Positions 54,700 through 63,194 of a stretch of 64,000 nucleotides of DNA are shown piece after piece. How positions within the stretch are numbered: position 1 is the stretch's first letter; every line of letters starts with the position of its first letter. The notes under the pieces were generated by a model. That model saw nothing but the letters and a program-made list of their open reading frames with translations. It was not told where the DNA came from and searched no databases. The stretch spans positions 1,469,390-1,533,389 of the forward strand of contig AP021857.1 of NCBI GenBank assembly GCA_017347485.1. Direction: 5' to 3'. Made by a program: the position numbers and the translations under genes. This stretch comes from Candidatus Desulfobacillus denitrificans (GTDB lineage Bacteria > Pseudomonadota > Gammaproteobacteria > Burkholderiales > Rhodocyclaceae).

Positions 54700-54781
54700 C
54701 AACGCAGAGGACACAGAGGCACAGAGAACACAGAGGAGAAACAAGAATGTTTTTCTCTGTGCCTCTGTGATCTCTGTGATA
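54700..54781. repeat. CACAGAG-rich imperfect inverted repeat, copy B
   Basis: Two 28-nt arms (54700-54727 and 54754-54781), related to copy A, with the shared core CACAGAGGCACAGAGA and its complement. It occupies most of the gap between rnfC and rnfD, ending about 23 nt before the preferred rnfD start. Confidence 0.8.
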
Positions 54782-54803
54782 AATGCGGTTTGGTTTTATT
54801 CGA

Positions 54804-55946
54804 ATGAAAGCTTCTGTCGAAATCCGCAGCGCCCCGCACATCAAGGGGCCGCGCAGCGTCGAGCAGATCATGGCGAACGTGGTGTATTCGCTCGCCCCGG
54901 TCTGCGCCTTCTTCGTCTATCAGTACGGCATCTCGGCGGCGGCCTCGATCCTCGTCGTCACCGCCGCCTGCCTGCTCGCCGAGCGGGCCTTCGTGCGCAG
55001 CGGCACCCAGGCCGGCAGCCTGTCGGACTTTTCCGCCACCATCACCGGCCTGCTGCTGGCGCTGACCCTGCCGCCGGGCTTCCCGCTGTGGATGGGCGCG
55101 GTGGCCGGCGTTGCCGCCATCGCCCTGGGCAAGGCCCTCTTCGGCGGCATCGGCTTCAACGTCTTCAATCCGGCGCTGGTCGGCCGCGCCTTCGTGCAGG
55201 CGGCCTTCCCGGCGGCGATCGCCACCTACACGCCGTCGTTCCTGCCCGGGCGCTTCACGCAGTTCATCCCGTCCTCGCTGGCCTGGCCGCTGATGGCGCC
55301 GGCCGACGCCGCGGCCTGGCTGAAGGCCATGCAGTTCGACGCGCTGGCGAGCGCGACGCCGCTGGCGAAATGGAAGTTCGAAGGCGCCCTGACGGCCATC
55401 GACGACCTGCTGACCGCGCTCTCCGGTCACATCGCGTCGGGGCCGTCGCCGCTGCTGATCCTCACCTGCGGCGCCTATCTCGCCCTGCGCCGCTTCATGG
55501 ACTGGCGCATCCCCGTCGCCGTGCTGGGCAGCGCGGGACTGGCTGCCTGGCTGATCCACCTCGCCGACGCGAAATACCCGGATGCCTTTTTCGTGCTTTC
55601 CTCCGGCGGCCTCGTGCTCGGCGCGGTGTACATGGCGACCGACATGGCCACCTCGCCGGTGACGCCGCGCGGCATGTGGCTGTACGGCGGTTTGATCGGC
55701 GTGCTGACGGTGGTGATCCGCTATTACAGCGGCCTGCCGGAGGGCGTCATGTACGCCATCCTGATCGGCAACGCGGCGACGCCGCTGATCGAGCGCGTCA
55801 CCCAGCCGACGCCGTTCGGCAAGGGCGTCTCGATCCAGGCGCGCAAGTCGGCGTCCTACACGCTGCACCCCGACTACATCTCGCGCGAGGAGGCCGGCGC
55901 GAAGACGCCGAAGAAGCGCTTCCTCAAGAACAAGGGCAAATCATGA
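54804..55946 (+). CDS. rnfD: Rnf complex subunit RnfD
   Basis: A 380-residue integral membrane flavoprotein with about eight to ten helices. MKASVEIRSAPHIKGPRSVEQIM is the typical start, so ATG 54804 is preferred over ATG 54783. The segment LASATPLAKWKF contains the threonine that carries covalent FMN in RnfD/NqrB proteins (usually S-G/A-T-P-L). Stop overlaps the rnfG start. Confidence 0.92.
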   Translation: MKASVEIRSAPHIKGPRSVEQIMANVVYSLAPVCAFFVYQYGISAAASILVVTAACLLAERAFVRSGTQAGSLSDFSATITGLLLALTLPPGFPLWMGAVAGVAAIALGKALFGGIGFNVFNPALVGRAFVQAAFPAAIATYTPSFLPGRFTQFIPSSLAWPLMAPADAAAWLKAMQFDALASATPLAKWKFEGALTAIDDLLTALSGHIASGPSPLLILTCGAYLALRRFMDWRIPVAVLGSAGLAAWLIHLADAKYPDAFFVLSSGGLVLGAVYMATDMATSPVTPRGMWLYGGLIGVLTVVIRYYSGLPEGVMYAILIGNAATPLIERVTQPTPFGKGVSIQARKSASYTLHPDYISREEAGAKTPKKRFLKNKGKS

Positions 55947-56629
55947 GCACGCCCGCCGCGCCGCAGCCCCAGGCCACCCCGGCGACCTCGCTGCTGAAGA
56001 CGCTCGGCCTCGTGTCGACCGTCTGCGGCCTGATCATCGTCGGCGCCTACCAGGGCACCTACGATGCCGCCGCGGCGAACCGCCGCCTGGCGCTGGAGCG
56101 CACGGTGTTCAAGGTGGTGCCGGCGGCGAAGTCGATGGCCGAGTGGCAGGCGACGCCGCAGGGCATCCGGCCGGCGGCCGGCGAGCCGGCCGCCGGCGCG
56201 GTGAAGTTCTACGCCGCCTACGATGCGCAAGGGGTTCTGGCCGGCATCGCCGCCGAGGGCGCGGCCAAGGGCTACGCCGACACGGTGCGCATCCTCTACG
56301 GCTATTCGCCCGCCTGCCAGTGCATCACCGGCTTCGGCCTGGTGTCGTCGAAGGAGACGCCGGGCATCGGCGACAAGATCGTCACCGACCGGGAATTCCT
56401 CGCCAACTTCGAGGCGCTCGACGTCAAGCTCAACGCCGAACTGTCGGCGCTGGCCAACGAGGTGAAGGCGGTCAAGCACGGCAGCAAGGCGAACCCCTGG
56501 CAGATCGACGCCATCGCCGGCGCCACGGTGACCTCGCGCGCCGTCGGCAAGGCCATCAACGACAGCGCCCAGCTGCTGCTGCCGAAGCTGGTGCCGGAGC
56601 TGGAAAAACTCGGGAAGAAGCCATCATGA
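55943..56629 (+). CDS. rnfG: Rnf complex subunit RnfG
   Basis: A 228-residue protein: one N-terminal membrane helix (about 20-40) and a periplasmic FMN-binding domain. The flavinylation motif is AGATVTSRAVGKAIND (about 194-208), with Thr expected to receive FMN from ApbE. ETPGIGDKIV is also conserved. An unusual CQC pair lies in SPACQCITGFGLV. The ApbE transferase is not in the window. Confidence 0.92.
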   Translation: MSTPAAPQPQATPATSLLKTLGLVSTVCGLIIVGAYQGTYDAAAANRRLALERTVFKVVPAAKSMAEWQATPQGIRPAAGEPAAGAVKFYAAYDAQGVLAGIAAEGAAKGYADTVRILYGYSPACQCITGFGLVSSKETPGIGDKIVTDREFLANFEALDVKLNAELSALANEVKAVKHGSKANPWQIDAIAGATVTSRAVGKAINDSAQLLLPKLVPELEKLGKKPS

Positions 56630-57273
56630 GCGATTTGGCACAAGCGCGGACCTTCGACGAATTCCTGGAGGGCATCTGGCGGCAGAACCCGGTGTTCGTC
56701 ATGGTGCTCGGCATGTGCCCGACGCTGGCGGTGACGGTGTCGGCCGTCAACGCCCTGTCGATGGGGCTGGCCACCGCCTTCGTGCTGGTGTGCTCCTGCG
56801 GCCTGGTGTCGCTGATCCGCAACATCGTGCCGAAGGAGGTGCGCATCGCCACCTACATCGTCATCATCGCCACCTTCGTCACGGTGGTCGACTACGTCAT
56901 CCAGGCGGTCAGCCTGGCGGTGTATGAGGCGCTGGGCGCCTTCATCCAGCTGATCGTGGTGAATTGCATCATCCTCGGCCGCGCCGAGGCGCATGCCTCG
57001 AAGCATCCGCCGATCACGGCGATGGTGAACGCGCTGGGCATGAGCATCGGCTTCGTCATCGGCCTGCTGGCGCTGGGCGCGGTGCGCGAGGTGCTCGGCG
57101 CCGGCACGCTGTTCGGCCTGCCGCTGTTCGGCGCGAACTTCCAGCCCTGGGTGGTGATGGTGCTGCCGCCGGGCGGCTTCATCGTGCTGGGCGCCTGGCT
57201 GCTGCTGTTCTCGGCGCTGAAGCGCCGCAAGGAGGCGCGCCTGGCGGCGCCGGGAGGCGGCCATGGCGCCTGA
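56626..57273 (+). CDS. rnfE: Rnf complex subunit RnfE
   Basis: A 215-residue membrane protein with six helices. NPVFVMVLGMCPTLAVTVSAVNALSMGLA (about 21-49) contains the conserved cysteine proposed to bind an intramembrane FeS centre with RnfA, and VNCIILGRAEAHASKH has the second. Overlaps rnfG by 4 bases and rnfA by 11. Confidence 0.94.
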   Translation: MSDLAQARTFDEFLEGIWRQNPVFVMVLGMCPTLAVTVSAVNALSMGLATAFVLVCSCGLVSLIRNIVPKEVRIATYIVIIATFVTVVDYVIQAVSLAVYEALGAFIQLIVVNCIILGRAEAHASKHPPITAMVNALGMSIGFVIGLLALGAVREVLGAGTLFGLPLFGANFQPWVVMVLPPGGFIVLGAWLLLFSALKRRKEARLAAPGGGHGA

Positions 57274-57844
57274 ATCGCTCGGCCAGATATTCCTCGCCGC
57301 GGTGCTGGCCAACAACTTCGTGCTGGCGATGTTCCTCGGCCTGTGCCCCTTCCTCGGCGTCTCGGCACGGCTCGACACGGCATTCCCGATGGGCATCGCC
57401 ACCACCTTCGTCATGCTGGTGGCCTCGCTCTGCGCCTTCGGACTGAACCTGTTGCTGACGCTGTTCCACCTGGAGTTCCTGCGCCTGATCTCCTACATCG
57501 TGGTGATCGCCTCGGCGGTGCAGCTGGTGGAGATGTTTCTCAAGAAGACCAGCCCGGCGCTGTTCCGCGCCCTCGGCATCTACCTGCCGCTGATCACCAC
57601 CAACTGCGCGGTGCTCGGCGTGGCGCTGTTCCAGACGGCGCGCGAGTACAGCTTCGCCCAGGCCATGGTGTTCAGCTTCGGCGGCGGCGCCGGCTTCACG
57701 CTGGCGCTGGTGCTGATGGCCAGCGTGCGCGAGCGCCTGCAGCTCTCCAGCGTGCCGGGCGTGGCGCAGGGCACGGCGCTTTCGCTGATGCTGGCCGGGC
57801 TGCTGTCCCTGGCCTTCATGGGCTTTGCCGGGCTGGGCGGCTGA
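57263..57844 (+). CDS. rnfA: Rnf complex subunit RnfA
   Basis: A 193-residue membrane protein, inverted-topology partner of RnfE. ANNFVLAMFLGLCPFLGVSARLD (about 13-35) and LITTNCAVLGVALF (about 107-120) carry the two conserved cysteines. Completes the BCDGEA set. Confidence 0.94.
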   Translation: MAPESLGQIFLAAVLANNFVLAMFLGLCPFLGVSARLDTAFPMGIATTFVMLVASLCAFGLNLLLTLFHLEFLRLISYIVVIASAVQLVEMFLKKTSPALFRALGIYLPLITTNCAVLGVALFQTAREYSFAQAMVFSFGGGAGFTLALVLMASVRERLQLSSVPGVAQGTALSLMLAGLLSLAFMGFAGLGG

Positions 57845-58038
57845 TGGCGACCTATCTCATCGCCATCGGCCTGATCTTCGCCATCCTCGCCGGCGGCATC
57901 GCCGTGCAGGCGCTCTACCGCCGCTTCGCCGCGCGCCATCCCGAACTCGGGCCGTTTCGCGAGGAAAAGGGCTGCGGCAGCTGCACCGCCGGCAGCGGCT
58001 GCCGCCCCTCGAGCTGCGCGCCGTCCCGCCGCGACTGA
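57844..58038 (+). CDS. Small Cys-rich membrane protein at the end of the rnf operon
   Basis: A 64-residue protein: one N-terminal membrane helix (about 3-23) and a short tail with four cysteines in GCGSCTAGSGCRPSSC (about 45-60). The layout, helix plus Cys cluster, is like the NqrM (DUF539) factor needed for Na+-NQR maturation, but the spacing differs, so the similarity is suggestive only. It shares one base with rnfA (TGATG). The stop codon falls inside a copy of the 24-bp repeat. Confidence 0.65.
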   Translation: MATYLIAIGLIFAILAGGIAVQALYRRFAARHPELGPFREEKGCGSCTAGSGCRPSSCAPSRRD

Positions 58039-58042
58039 TTTT
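58019..58042 (-). repeat. 24-bp dispersed element, copy 17 (gene end, one mismatch)
   Basis: Minus-strand reading: AAAATCAGT, spacer CGCGGCGGG, ACGGCG. The plus-strand TGA stop (58036-58038) of the Cys-rich protein lies within it. Confidence 0.75.
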
Positions 58043-58146
58043 TCCCGTCGTGAAGGGGCGACACTCGCCCTGCATCCAATAGAAGCATAGAATGCCTGTC
58101 GGCCGGATGCCGAGGAGGCGCTGCGTGGGAGTCGATAAGGGAGGGG

Positions 58147-58222
58147 TGGCTCCCCGACCTGGGCTCGAACCAGGGACACACGGATTAACAGTCCGTTGCT
58201 CTACCGACTGAGCTATCGGGGA
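58147..58222 (-). tRNA. tRNA-Asn (anticodon GTT)
   Basis: A 76-nt tRNA with encoded CCA. Acceptor TCCCCGA pairs with TCGGGGA, D arm TAGCTCAGTCGGTAGAGC, anticodon GTT in GGACTGTTAATCC, T arm GGTTCGAGCC. Complete cloverleaf. Confidence 0.97.
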
Positions 58223-58312
58223 ATTGCCGAGGCGTGGATCATAGGCATTTCGCCGCAGTGCGTCAAGCCGTTCGCGAGTACAATCGCCGCAATTAGTTGC
58301 CTGGCATAAGAA

Positions 58313-60103
58313 ATGGACAAAAGCACGGTTTTCGTCAAAACCCAGGAGGGGGAAGAGGCGATGCGCCAGCGCACTCGCCTGGTCCAGCGCAACCTGCGCA
58401 ACATCCTCATCATGGTCGACGGACAGGCCGATGTCGGCGACCTGGCGAAGCGGTTCGGCGACGAGGCCACGACGCAGGCGGCGCTGCGCGAATTGCTCGC
58501 CGGCGGCTTTATCGCCGAGCAGTCCGGCCAACTCGACTTCACGACTGCCCCGGCCGCCAAGGCAAACCAGCCCGACGAGGTGCCAGTGCTGACCAGCCGG
58601 ATCCCCGCTCCGGTGCAAGCGGAACCGGCTGCACCGGAACCGGCGGTCGAGGAAATCCACTTGATCTCGCCGGAATACGAGTCCCTGCCGCCCCCGCCGT
58701 TGCAGACTGCTGCTCGATCCATTCCGGCAACGGCTCCCGTTACCGTTCCCGGCTGGCTGGACAGGATGAAAGCCCTCTTTGCAGGCCGGTCGAACAAACG
58801 GGACGTTCCTGCGAAAAAGGCGGGGAAGGACGAACAGGCGGAATTCGCGGACGTGGAGTGGGGACCGGACCTGGCCCCCGCCCGTCGCGGTACGCAAGCC
58901 AACTGGCCCATGCTGGGGCTGTCTGCCGCAGCCGGCATCGCCGTCCTGCTGGGACTGACTTTGTCGCTGTATCCCTACGGCCGCCATCTGCCGGACATCG
59001 AGCGCAATGCCGCGGCCATGCTGCAGGAGCCGGTCAAGATCGGCGACATCGGGTTTTCCTTCCTGCCGCGGCCGCATATCGCCCTGCGCAATATCGTCGC
59101 CGGCAACGAGGCCCAGTTGCGCATCGCCTCGGTGCGCGCCACGCCCGATTTTCTTTCGCTGCTGGGCGAACGGAAGGTGTTTCATGACGTGGTGTTTGCC
59201 GGAATTGACGTGAAGGAGTCCGCGCTGGCCAAGCTGGCCAGGGCCGCCGCGGGCAATCCTCCCGTGAAGTTCCGCCACATCGCCATCGAGGGCTTGAGCC
59301 TGGTCGCAGGAGATGCCCGGCTGGGCGGCATCGGCGGCGAGGTGAAAATGTCTCCTGCCGGCACAATGGAAGCCATCCTGCTGCACGATCAGGACAACGC
59401 CCTGAAGATGGAGCTGCGGCCGAAAGGGGAGGCCTTCCAGTTCGTCGCCAGCGGAAGCAACTGGAAGCCGCCCTTCGCGCCGAATCTTGTCTGCCAGTCG
59501 GTCGACGCGGCGGGCGAGCTGCGGGCCGGGGCGCTGAACCTGGACAAGCTCGAAACCCGGGCCTACGAAGGGCTGGTCGAGGGCAAGGCCAGCCTCGCCT
59601 GGTCGAGCGGCCCCGAATTCAACGGTGACCTGGAAATCAAGCATATCAATTCCGGCAAGCTCCTGGCCGCACTCGGTTCGGGCCTGAGCGCCGAAGGCGA
59701 ACTTTCCGGACGCCTGAAACTGGCCGCCAAGGCGGACAGCCTCGGCAAACTGGCCGATGCCGTGCGCGCCGAGGGCAGTTTCGAGATGAAGCGCGGCATC
59801 GCCAAGGGACTCGACCTGGGCGAGGCGGTGCGCAAGACCGGGCGCGATCCGACCCGCGGCGGCGAGACGAAGTTCGAGCAGTTGTCGGGCACGGTCCAGG
59901 TCGACGCCCAGGAAGCGCGCCTCGGCAACCTGCGCCTGGCATCGGGCCTGATGACGGCCGTGGGCAATCTCGGCGTCGGCCGCAACGGACAACTGAACGG
60001 CTTGTTGAACGTCGACCTGAAGAGCTCGGCGGCGACGCTCCGGGTGGCTTTGGCGGTCGGTGGAACCAGCAAGGACCCGATGCTGACGCCGAGCCGACGT
60101 TGA
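58313..60103 (+). CDS. AsmA-like protein with N-terminal cytoplasmic domain
   Basis: A 596-residue protein. The first 70 residues (MRQRTRLVQRNLRNILIMVDGQADVGDLAKRFG...) look like a winged-helix-type fold. A Pro/Ala/Glu linker follows, then one membrane helix (about 203-222) and a large periplasmic part with AsmA-type features: IERNAAAMLQEPVKIGDIGFSFLPRPHIALRNI and repeated GxLxL strands ending in SAATLRVALAVGGTSKDPMLTP. AsmA-like proteins act in outer-membrane lipid homeostasis; the cytoplasmic addition is unusual. Carries a 24-bp repeat at its membrane helix. Confidence 0.75.
   Translation: MDKSTVFVKTQEGEEAMRQRTRLVQRNLRNILIMVDGQADVGDLAKRFGDEATTQAALRELLAGGFIAEQSGQLDFTTAPAAKANQPDEVPVLTSRIPAPVQAEPAAPEPAVEEIHLISPEYESLPPPPLQTAARSIPATAPVTVPGWLDRMKALFAGRSNKRDVPAKKAGKDEQAEFADVEWGPDLAPARRGTQANWPMLGLSAAAGIAVLLGLTLSLYPYGRHLPDIERNAAAMLQEPVKIGDIGFSFLPRPHIALRNIVAGNEAQLRIASVRATPDFLSLLGERKVFHDVVFAGIDVKESALAKLARAAAGNPPVKFRHIAIEGLSLVAGDARLGGIGGEVKMSPAGTMEAILLHDQDNALKMELRPKGEAFQFVASGSNWKPPFAPNLVCQSVDAAGELRAGALNLDKLETRAYEGLVEGKASLAWSSGPEFNGDLEIKHINSGKLLAALGSGLSAEGELSGRLKLAAKADSLGKLADAVRAEGSFEMKRGIAKGLDLGEAVRKTGRDPTRGGETKFEQLSGTVQVDAQEARLGNLRLASGLMTAVGNLGVGRNGQLNGLLNVDLKSSAATLRVALAVGGTSKDPMLTPSRR
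58938..58961 (-). repeat. 24-bp dispersed element, copy 18
   Basis: Minus-strand reading: AAAGTCAGT, spacer CCCAGCAGG, ACGGCG. Antisense in the AsmA-like gene, encoding AVLLGLTL of its membrane helix. Confidence 0.87.
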
Positions 60104-60120
60104 ACCGAACGGTCGGAAAA

Positions 60121-60149
60121 CGAAACGGGCGCCCAAGGCGCCCGTTTCG
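60121..60149. terminator. Bidirectional terminator hairpin
   Basis: CGAAACGGGCGCC (60121-60133) pairs perfectly with GGCGCCCGTTTCG (60137-60149) around CAA. It has a short A run before and T-rich sequence after, and sits between the convergent AsmA-like and tyrB genes. Confidence 0.85.
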
Positions 60150-60170
60150 CTGTTTGCCGGCGATGCGCGG

Positions 60171-61379
60171 CTATTTCCCGAGGATCGCGGCGATGGCGTC
60201 CGCCGTGTAGTCGATATTGCGGGAGTTCAGCGCCGCCAGGCAAATGCGGCCGGTGCCGACGGCGTAGATGCCGAACTCCGCCTTTAGACGTTCGACCTGC
60301 CCGGCGCCGAGGCCGGTGTAGGAAAACATGCCGCGCTGCTTTGCCACGAAGGAAAAGTCCTGCGCCACGCCGCGCGCCCTGAGCTTGTCCACCAGACCGG
60401 CGCGCATGGCGCGGATGCGCTCGCGCATGCCGGCCAGTTCCTCTTCCCACAATTTGCGCAGTTCCGGGCTGGCCAGCACCGCCGCGACGATGGCGCCGCC
60501 GTGGGTCGGCGGGTTGGAATAGTTGGTGCGGACGACGCGCTTCACCTGCGACAGGACGCGTGCCGACTCGTCCTTGCCGGCGGTGACGATGGACAGCGCG
60601 CCGACCCGCTCGCCGTAGAGCGAGAAGGACTTGGAAAAGGAACTGGAAACGAAGAACTGCAGGCCGGAGGCGGCGAACAGCCTGAGCGCCAGCGCGTCGG
60701 GCTCGATGCCGTCGGCGAAGCCCTGGTAGGCCATGTCGATGAAGGCGACCAGGCCGCGCGCGCGAACGGTCTCGACGACCTCCTGCCACTGCGCTTCGGA
60801 GAGGTCGGCGCCGGTCGGGTTGTGGCAGCAGGCGTGCAGGACGACGATGGTGCCGGCCGGCAGTCCCGCCAGGCAGGCCTTCATGGCGGCGAAGTCTACG
60901 CCCTTGCTGGCGGCGTCGTAGTAGGGATAGTTCTCGACCGCGAAGCCGGCCGATTCGAAGAGGGCGCGGTGGTTCTCCCAGCTCGGGTCGCTGATGCAGA
61001 CCTTCGCCGTCGGCAGCAGGCGCTTCAGGTAGTCGGCGCCGACCTTGAGGGCGCCGGTGCCGCCAAGCGCCTCGACGGTGACGACGCGGCCGTCCTTGAT
61101 CAGTTCGGAACCGGCGCCGAACAGCAGGTTCTGCACCGCCTGATTGTAGCTGGCCGGGCCTTCGATCGGCTGGTAGCCGCGCGACGGCAGGGCCTCGAGG
61201 CGCGCCTTCTCGGCCGCGCGCACGGCGGCGAGCAGGGGAATCTTGCCGCTGTCGTCGCAATACACGCCGACGCCGAGGTTGACCTTGGTGGCGCGCGTGT
61301 CGGCGTTGAAGGCCTCGTTGAGGCCGAGAATGGGGTCGCTGGGCGCCATCTCCACTGCTGCGAATATCGAGGATGTCAT
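60171..61379 (-). CDS. tyrB: Aromatic amino acid aminotransferase
   Basis: A 402-residue class I PLP aminotransferase of the AspC/TyrB group. The PLP lysine is in SSSFSKSFSLYGERVGAL (about 250); VNLGVGVYCDDSGKIPLL and HACCHNPTGADLS are typical. It transfers amino groups among aromatic amino acids, aspartate and 2-oxoglutarate. Divergent from ispD across a 120-bp gap. Confidence 0.92.
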   Translation of the reverse strand: MTSSIFAAVEMAPSDPILGLNEAFNADTRATKVNLGVGVYCDDSGKIPLLAAVRAAEKARLEALPSRGYQPIEGPASYNQAVQNLLFGAGSELIKDGRVVTVEALGGTGALKVGADYLKRLLPTAKVCISDPSWENHRALFESAGFAVENYPYYDAASKGVDFAAMKACLAGLPAGTIVVLHACCHNPTGADLSEAQWQEVVETVRARGLVAFIDMAYQGFADGIEPDALALRLFAASGLQFFVSSSFSKSFSLYGERVGALSIVTAGKDESARVLSQVKRVVRTNYSNPPTHGGAIVAAVLASPELRKLWEEELAGMRERIRAMRAGLVDKLRARGVAQDFSFVAKQRGMFSYTGLGAGQVERLKAEFGIYAVGTGRICLAALNSRNIDYTADAIAAILGK

Positions 61380-61499
61380 GTCGGATCGGGGATTCGGGAA
61401 AGAAAAGGCGGCCGTATTGTACCCGCGGCCCGCAAGCGGCCCAAGTGGCCTTGCTTATGTCGCCATTACCGCCGGACCCGTTCCGATTACAATCACGCC

Positions 61500-62192
61500 A
61501 TGCCACGCTATTTCGCCTTGATCCCTGCCGCCGGTACGGGTAGCCGCGTAGGCGGCGAACGGCCCAAGCAATACCAGTTGCTCGCCGGGCAGCCGATGAT
61601 GCGGCACGCCATCGCCCCGTTCTGCGCTTCGCCGCGCATTCAGCGGGTGTTCGTCGTCCTGGCCGACGCGGACGCGCTGTGGGAGCGCTTTCACTGGAGC
61701 GCGCTGGGCCCCCAGCTGGCGGTTCTGCGCTGCGGCGGCGCGACCCGGGCCGACAGCGTGCTGAACGGCCTGCAAGCCATTTCGGCGCTCGTCGCGCCCG
61801 ACGACTGGATCCTGGTGCATGATGCGGCGCGTCCCTGCCTGTCGCCGGCGCAGCTCGACGGGCTGATCGACCAGGTCGGCGACGACGCGGTGGGCGGCAT
61901 CCTTGCCATGCCGGTCGCGGACACCCTGAAGCGCGGGACGCCGGAGCGGCGCATCGAGGCGACCGTGCCGCGCGAGCATCTGTGGCAGGCGCAAACGCCG
62001 CAAATGTTCCGCTATGGCCTGTTGCGCGAGGCGCTGTCCCGCAACCCCGCCGTCACCGACGAGTCCGCGGCAGTCGAAGCCTTGGGCCATCGTCCGCTGC
62101 TGGTGCCCTCCGATCCCGACAACCTGAAGGTGACCTGGCCGGCGGATCTCGTGCTGGCGGAAAGAATCCTGCAGCAAAGGAAGCAGGCGTGA
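61500..62192 (+). CDS. ispD: 2-C-methyl-D-erythritol 4-phosphate cytidylyltransferase
   Basis: A 230-residue enzyme of the MEP isoprenoid pathway. CTP-binding loop [21 protein letters not shown] (about 7-27), VHDAARPCL (about 104) and the C-terminal [16 protein letters not shown] 61500 starts the conserved domain; the frame is open upstream only across tyrB antisense. Shares one base with ispF. Confidence 0.95.
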   Translation: MPRYFALIPAAGTGSRVGGERPKQYQLLAGQPMMRHAIAPFCASPRIQRVFVVLADADALWERFHWSALGPQLAVLRCGGATRADSVLNGLQAISALVAPDDWILVHDAARPCLSPAQLDGLIDQVGDDAVGGILAMPVADTLKRGTPERRIEATVPREHLWQAQTPQMFRYGLLREALSRNPAVTDESAAVEALGHRPLLVPSDPDNLKVTWPADLVLAERILQQRKQA

Positions 62193-62668
62193 TGCGCATC
62201 GGCCAGGGTTTCGACGTCCATGCCCTCGTGCCGGGGCGCAAGCTCGTCATCGGCGGCGTGGAGATCCCCTTCGAGCGCGGGTTGCTCGGCCATTCCGATG
62301 CCGACGTGCTGCTCCATGCGGTCACCGATGCGCTGCTCGGGGCCGCCGGCCTCGGCGATATCGGCCGACATTTTCCGGACAGCGACGCGCGCTTCAAGGA
62401 CGCCGACAGCCGGCGGTTGCTGCGCGAGGCGGCACGGCTGATCGAATGGGCCGGCTATCGCGTCTCCAACGTGGATGCCACGGTGATCGCGCGCGCCCCG
62501 CGCATGTCACCGCACGTGGCGGCGATGGCGGCGAACATCGCGGCCGATCTGGGCATCGAGGCGGGTTGCGTCAACATCAAGGCCAAGACCACCGAAAGCC
62601 TCGGCTTCACCGGCCGCGGGGAGGGCATCGCCGCCCAGGCGGTGGCCCTGATCGTGCGTGCCGGATAG
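62192..62668 (+). CDS. ispF: 2-C-methyl-D-erythritol 2,4-cyclodiphosphate synthase
   Basis: A 158-residue MEP-pathway enzyme. [12 protein letters not shown] and [36 protein letters not shown] provide the zinc ligands; [26 protein letters not shown] end ([15 protein letters not shown]) is present. Overlaps ispD and thpR. Confidence 0.96.
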   Translation: MRIGQGFDVHALVPGRKLVIGGVEIPFERGLLGHSDADVLLHAVTDALLGAAGLGDIGRHFPDSDARFKDADSRRLLREAARLIEWAGYRVSNVDATVIARAPRMSPHVAAMAANIAADLGIEAGCVNIKAKTTESLGFTGRGEGIAAQAVALIVRAG

Positions 62669-63194
62669 CCGGCGGATTTTTTTCGCCCTCTGGCCCGACG
62701 AGGCGGTCGCCCGGCAATTCGACGAGGCCGGGCGCTGTGCGCACGAGACGCTGGGCGGGCGGCGCATGCGCCGCGAGACCCTGCACCTGACGCTGGCCTT
62801 CGTCGGCAGCATTGCGACCGCCCGCCTGCAAGCCCTGTGCGACATCGCCGCAGCGGTCCGTCTGCCGGCTTTCGCATTGCATTTCGGACGGCTGGAGTGC
62901 CTTCGGCGCAAGAAGATCGCCTGGGCCGCCGCCGACGTGCCGCCCGGCCTGCACGACCTCGTTCGTTCGCTGGCAGCGGGAATGAAGGCGGCGGGATTCC
63001 GCACCGAGGAACGCCCCTTTGCCGCCCACGTCACGCTGCTGCGCCATGCCCGTTGCGAAAAGGCGCGGGATCTGCCGGCCGGCGACCTGCGCATCGAATG
63101 GCCGGTGCGCGATTTCGTGCTGGTCGAATCGGACCTGCAGCCGGAGGGTGCGAACTACCGCATCCTCGGCCGCTGGCCTCTCGCTCAGACCTGA
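62658..63194 (+). CDS. thpR: RNA 2',3'-cyclic phosphodiesterase (2H family)
   Basis: A 178-residue 2H phosphoesterase formerly called 2'-5' RNA ligase. The two HxTx motifs are HLTLAFVG (about 43) and HVTLLRHA (about 123). GTG start at 62658, overlapping ispF by 11 bases. The role in vivo is not settled. Confidence 0.88.
   Translation: MPDSRRIFFALWPDEAVARQFDEAGRCAHETLGGRRMRRETLHLTLAFVGSIATARLQALCDIAAAVRLPAFALHFGRLECLRRKKIAWAAADVPPGLHDLVRSLAAGMKAAGFRTEERPFAAHVTLLRHARCEKARDLPAGDLRIEWPVRDFVLVESDLQPEGANYRILGRWPLAQT

Noticed and set aside
58043..58146. A terminator after the rnf operon (GGGCG-ACACT-CGCCC)
   Set aside because: The 5-bp stem has no T run after it; it may be chance in GC-rich DNA.
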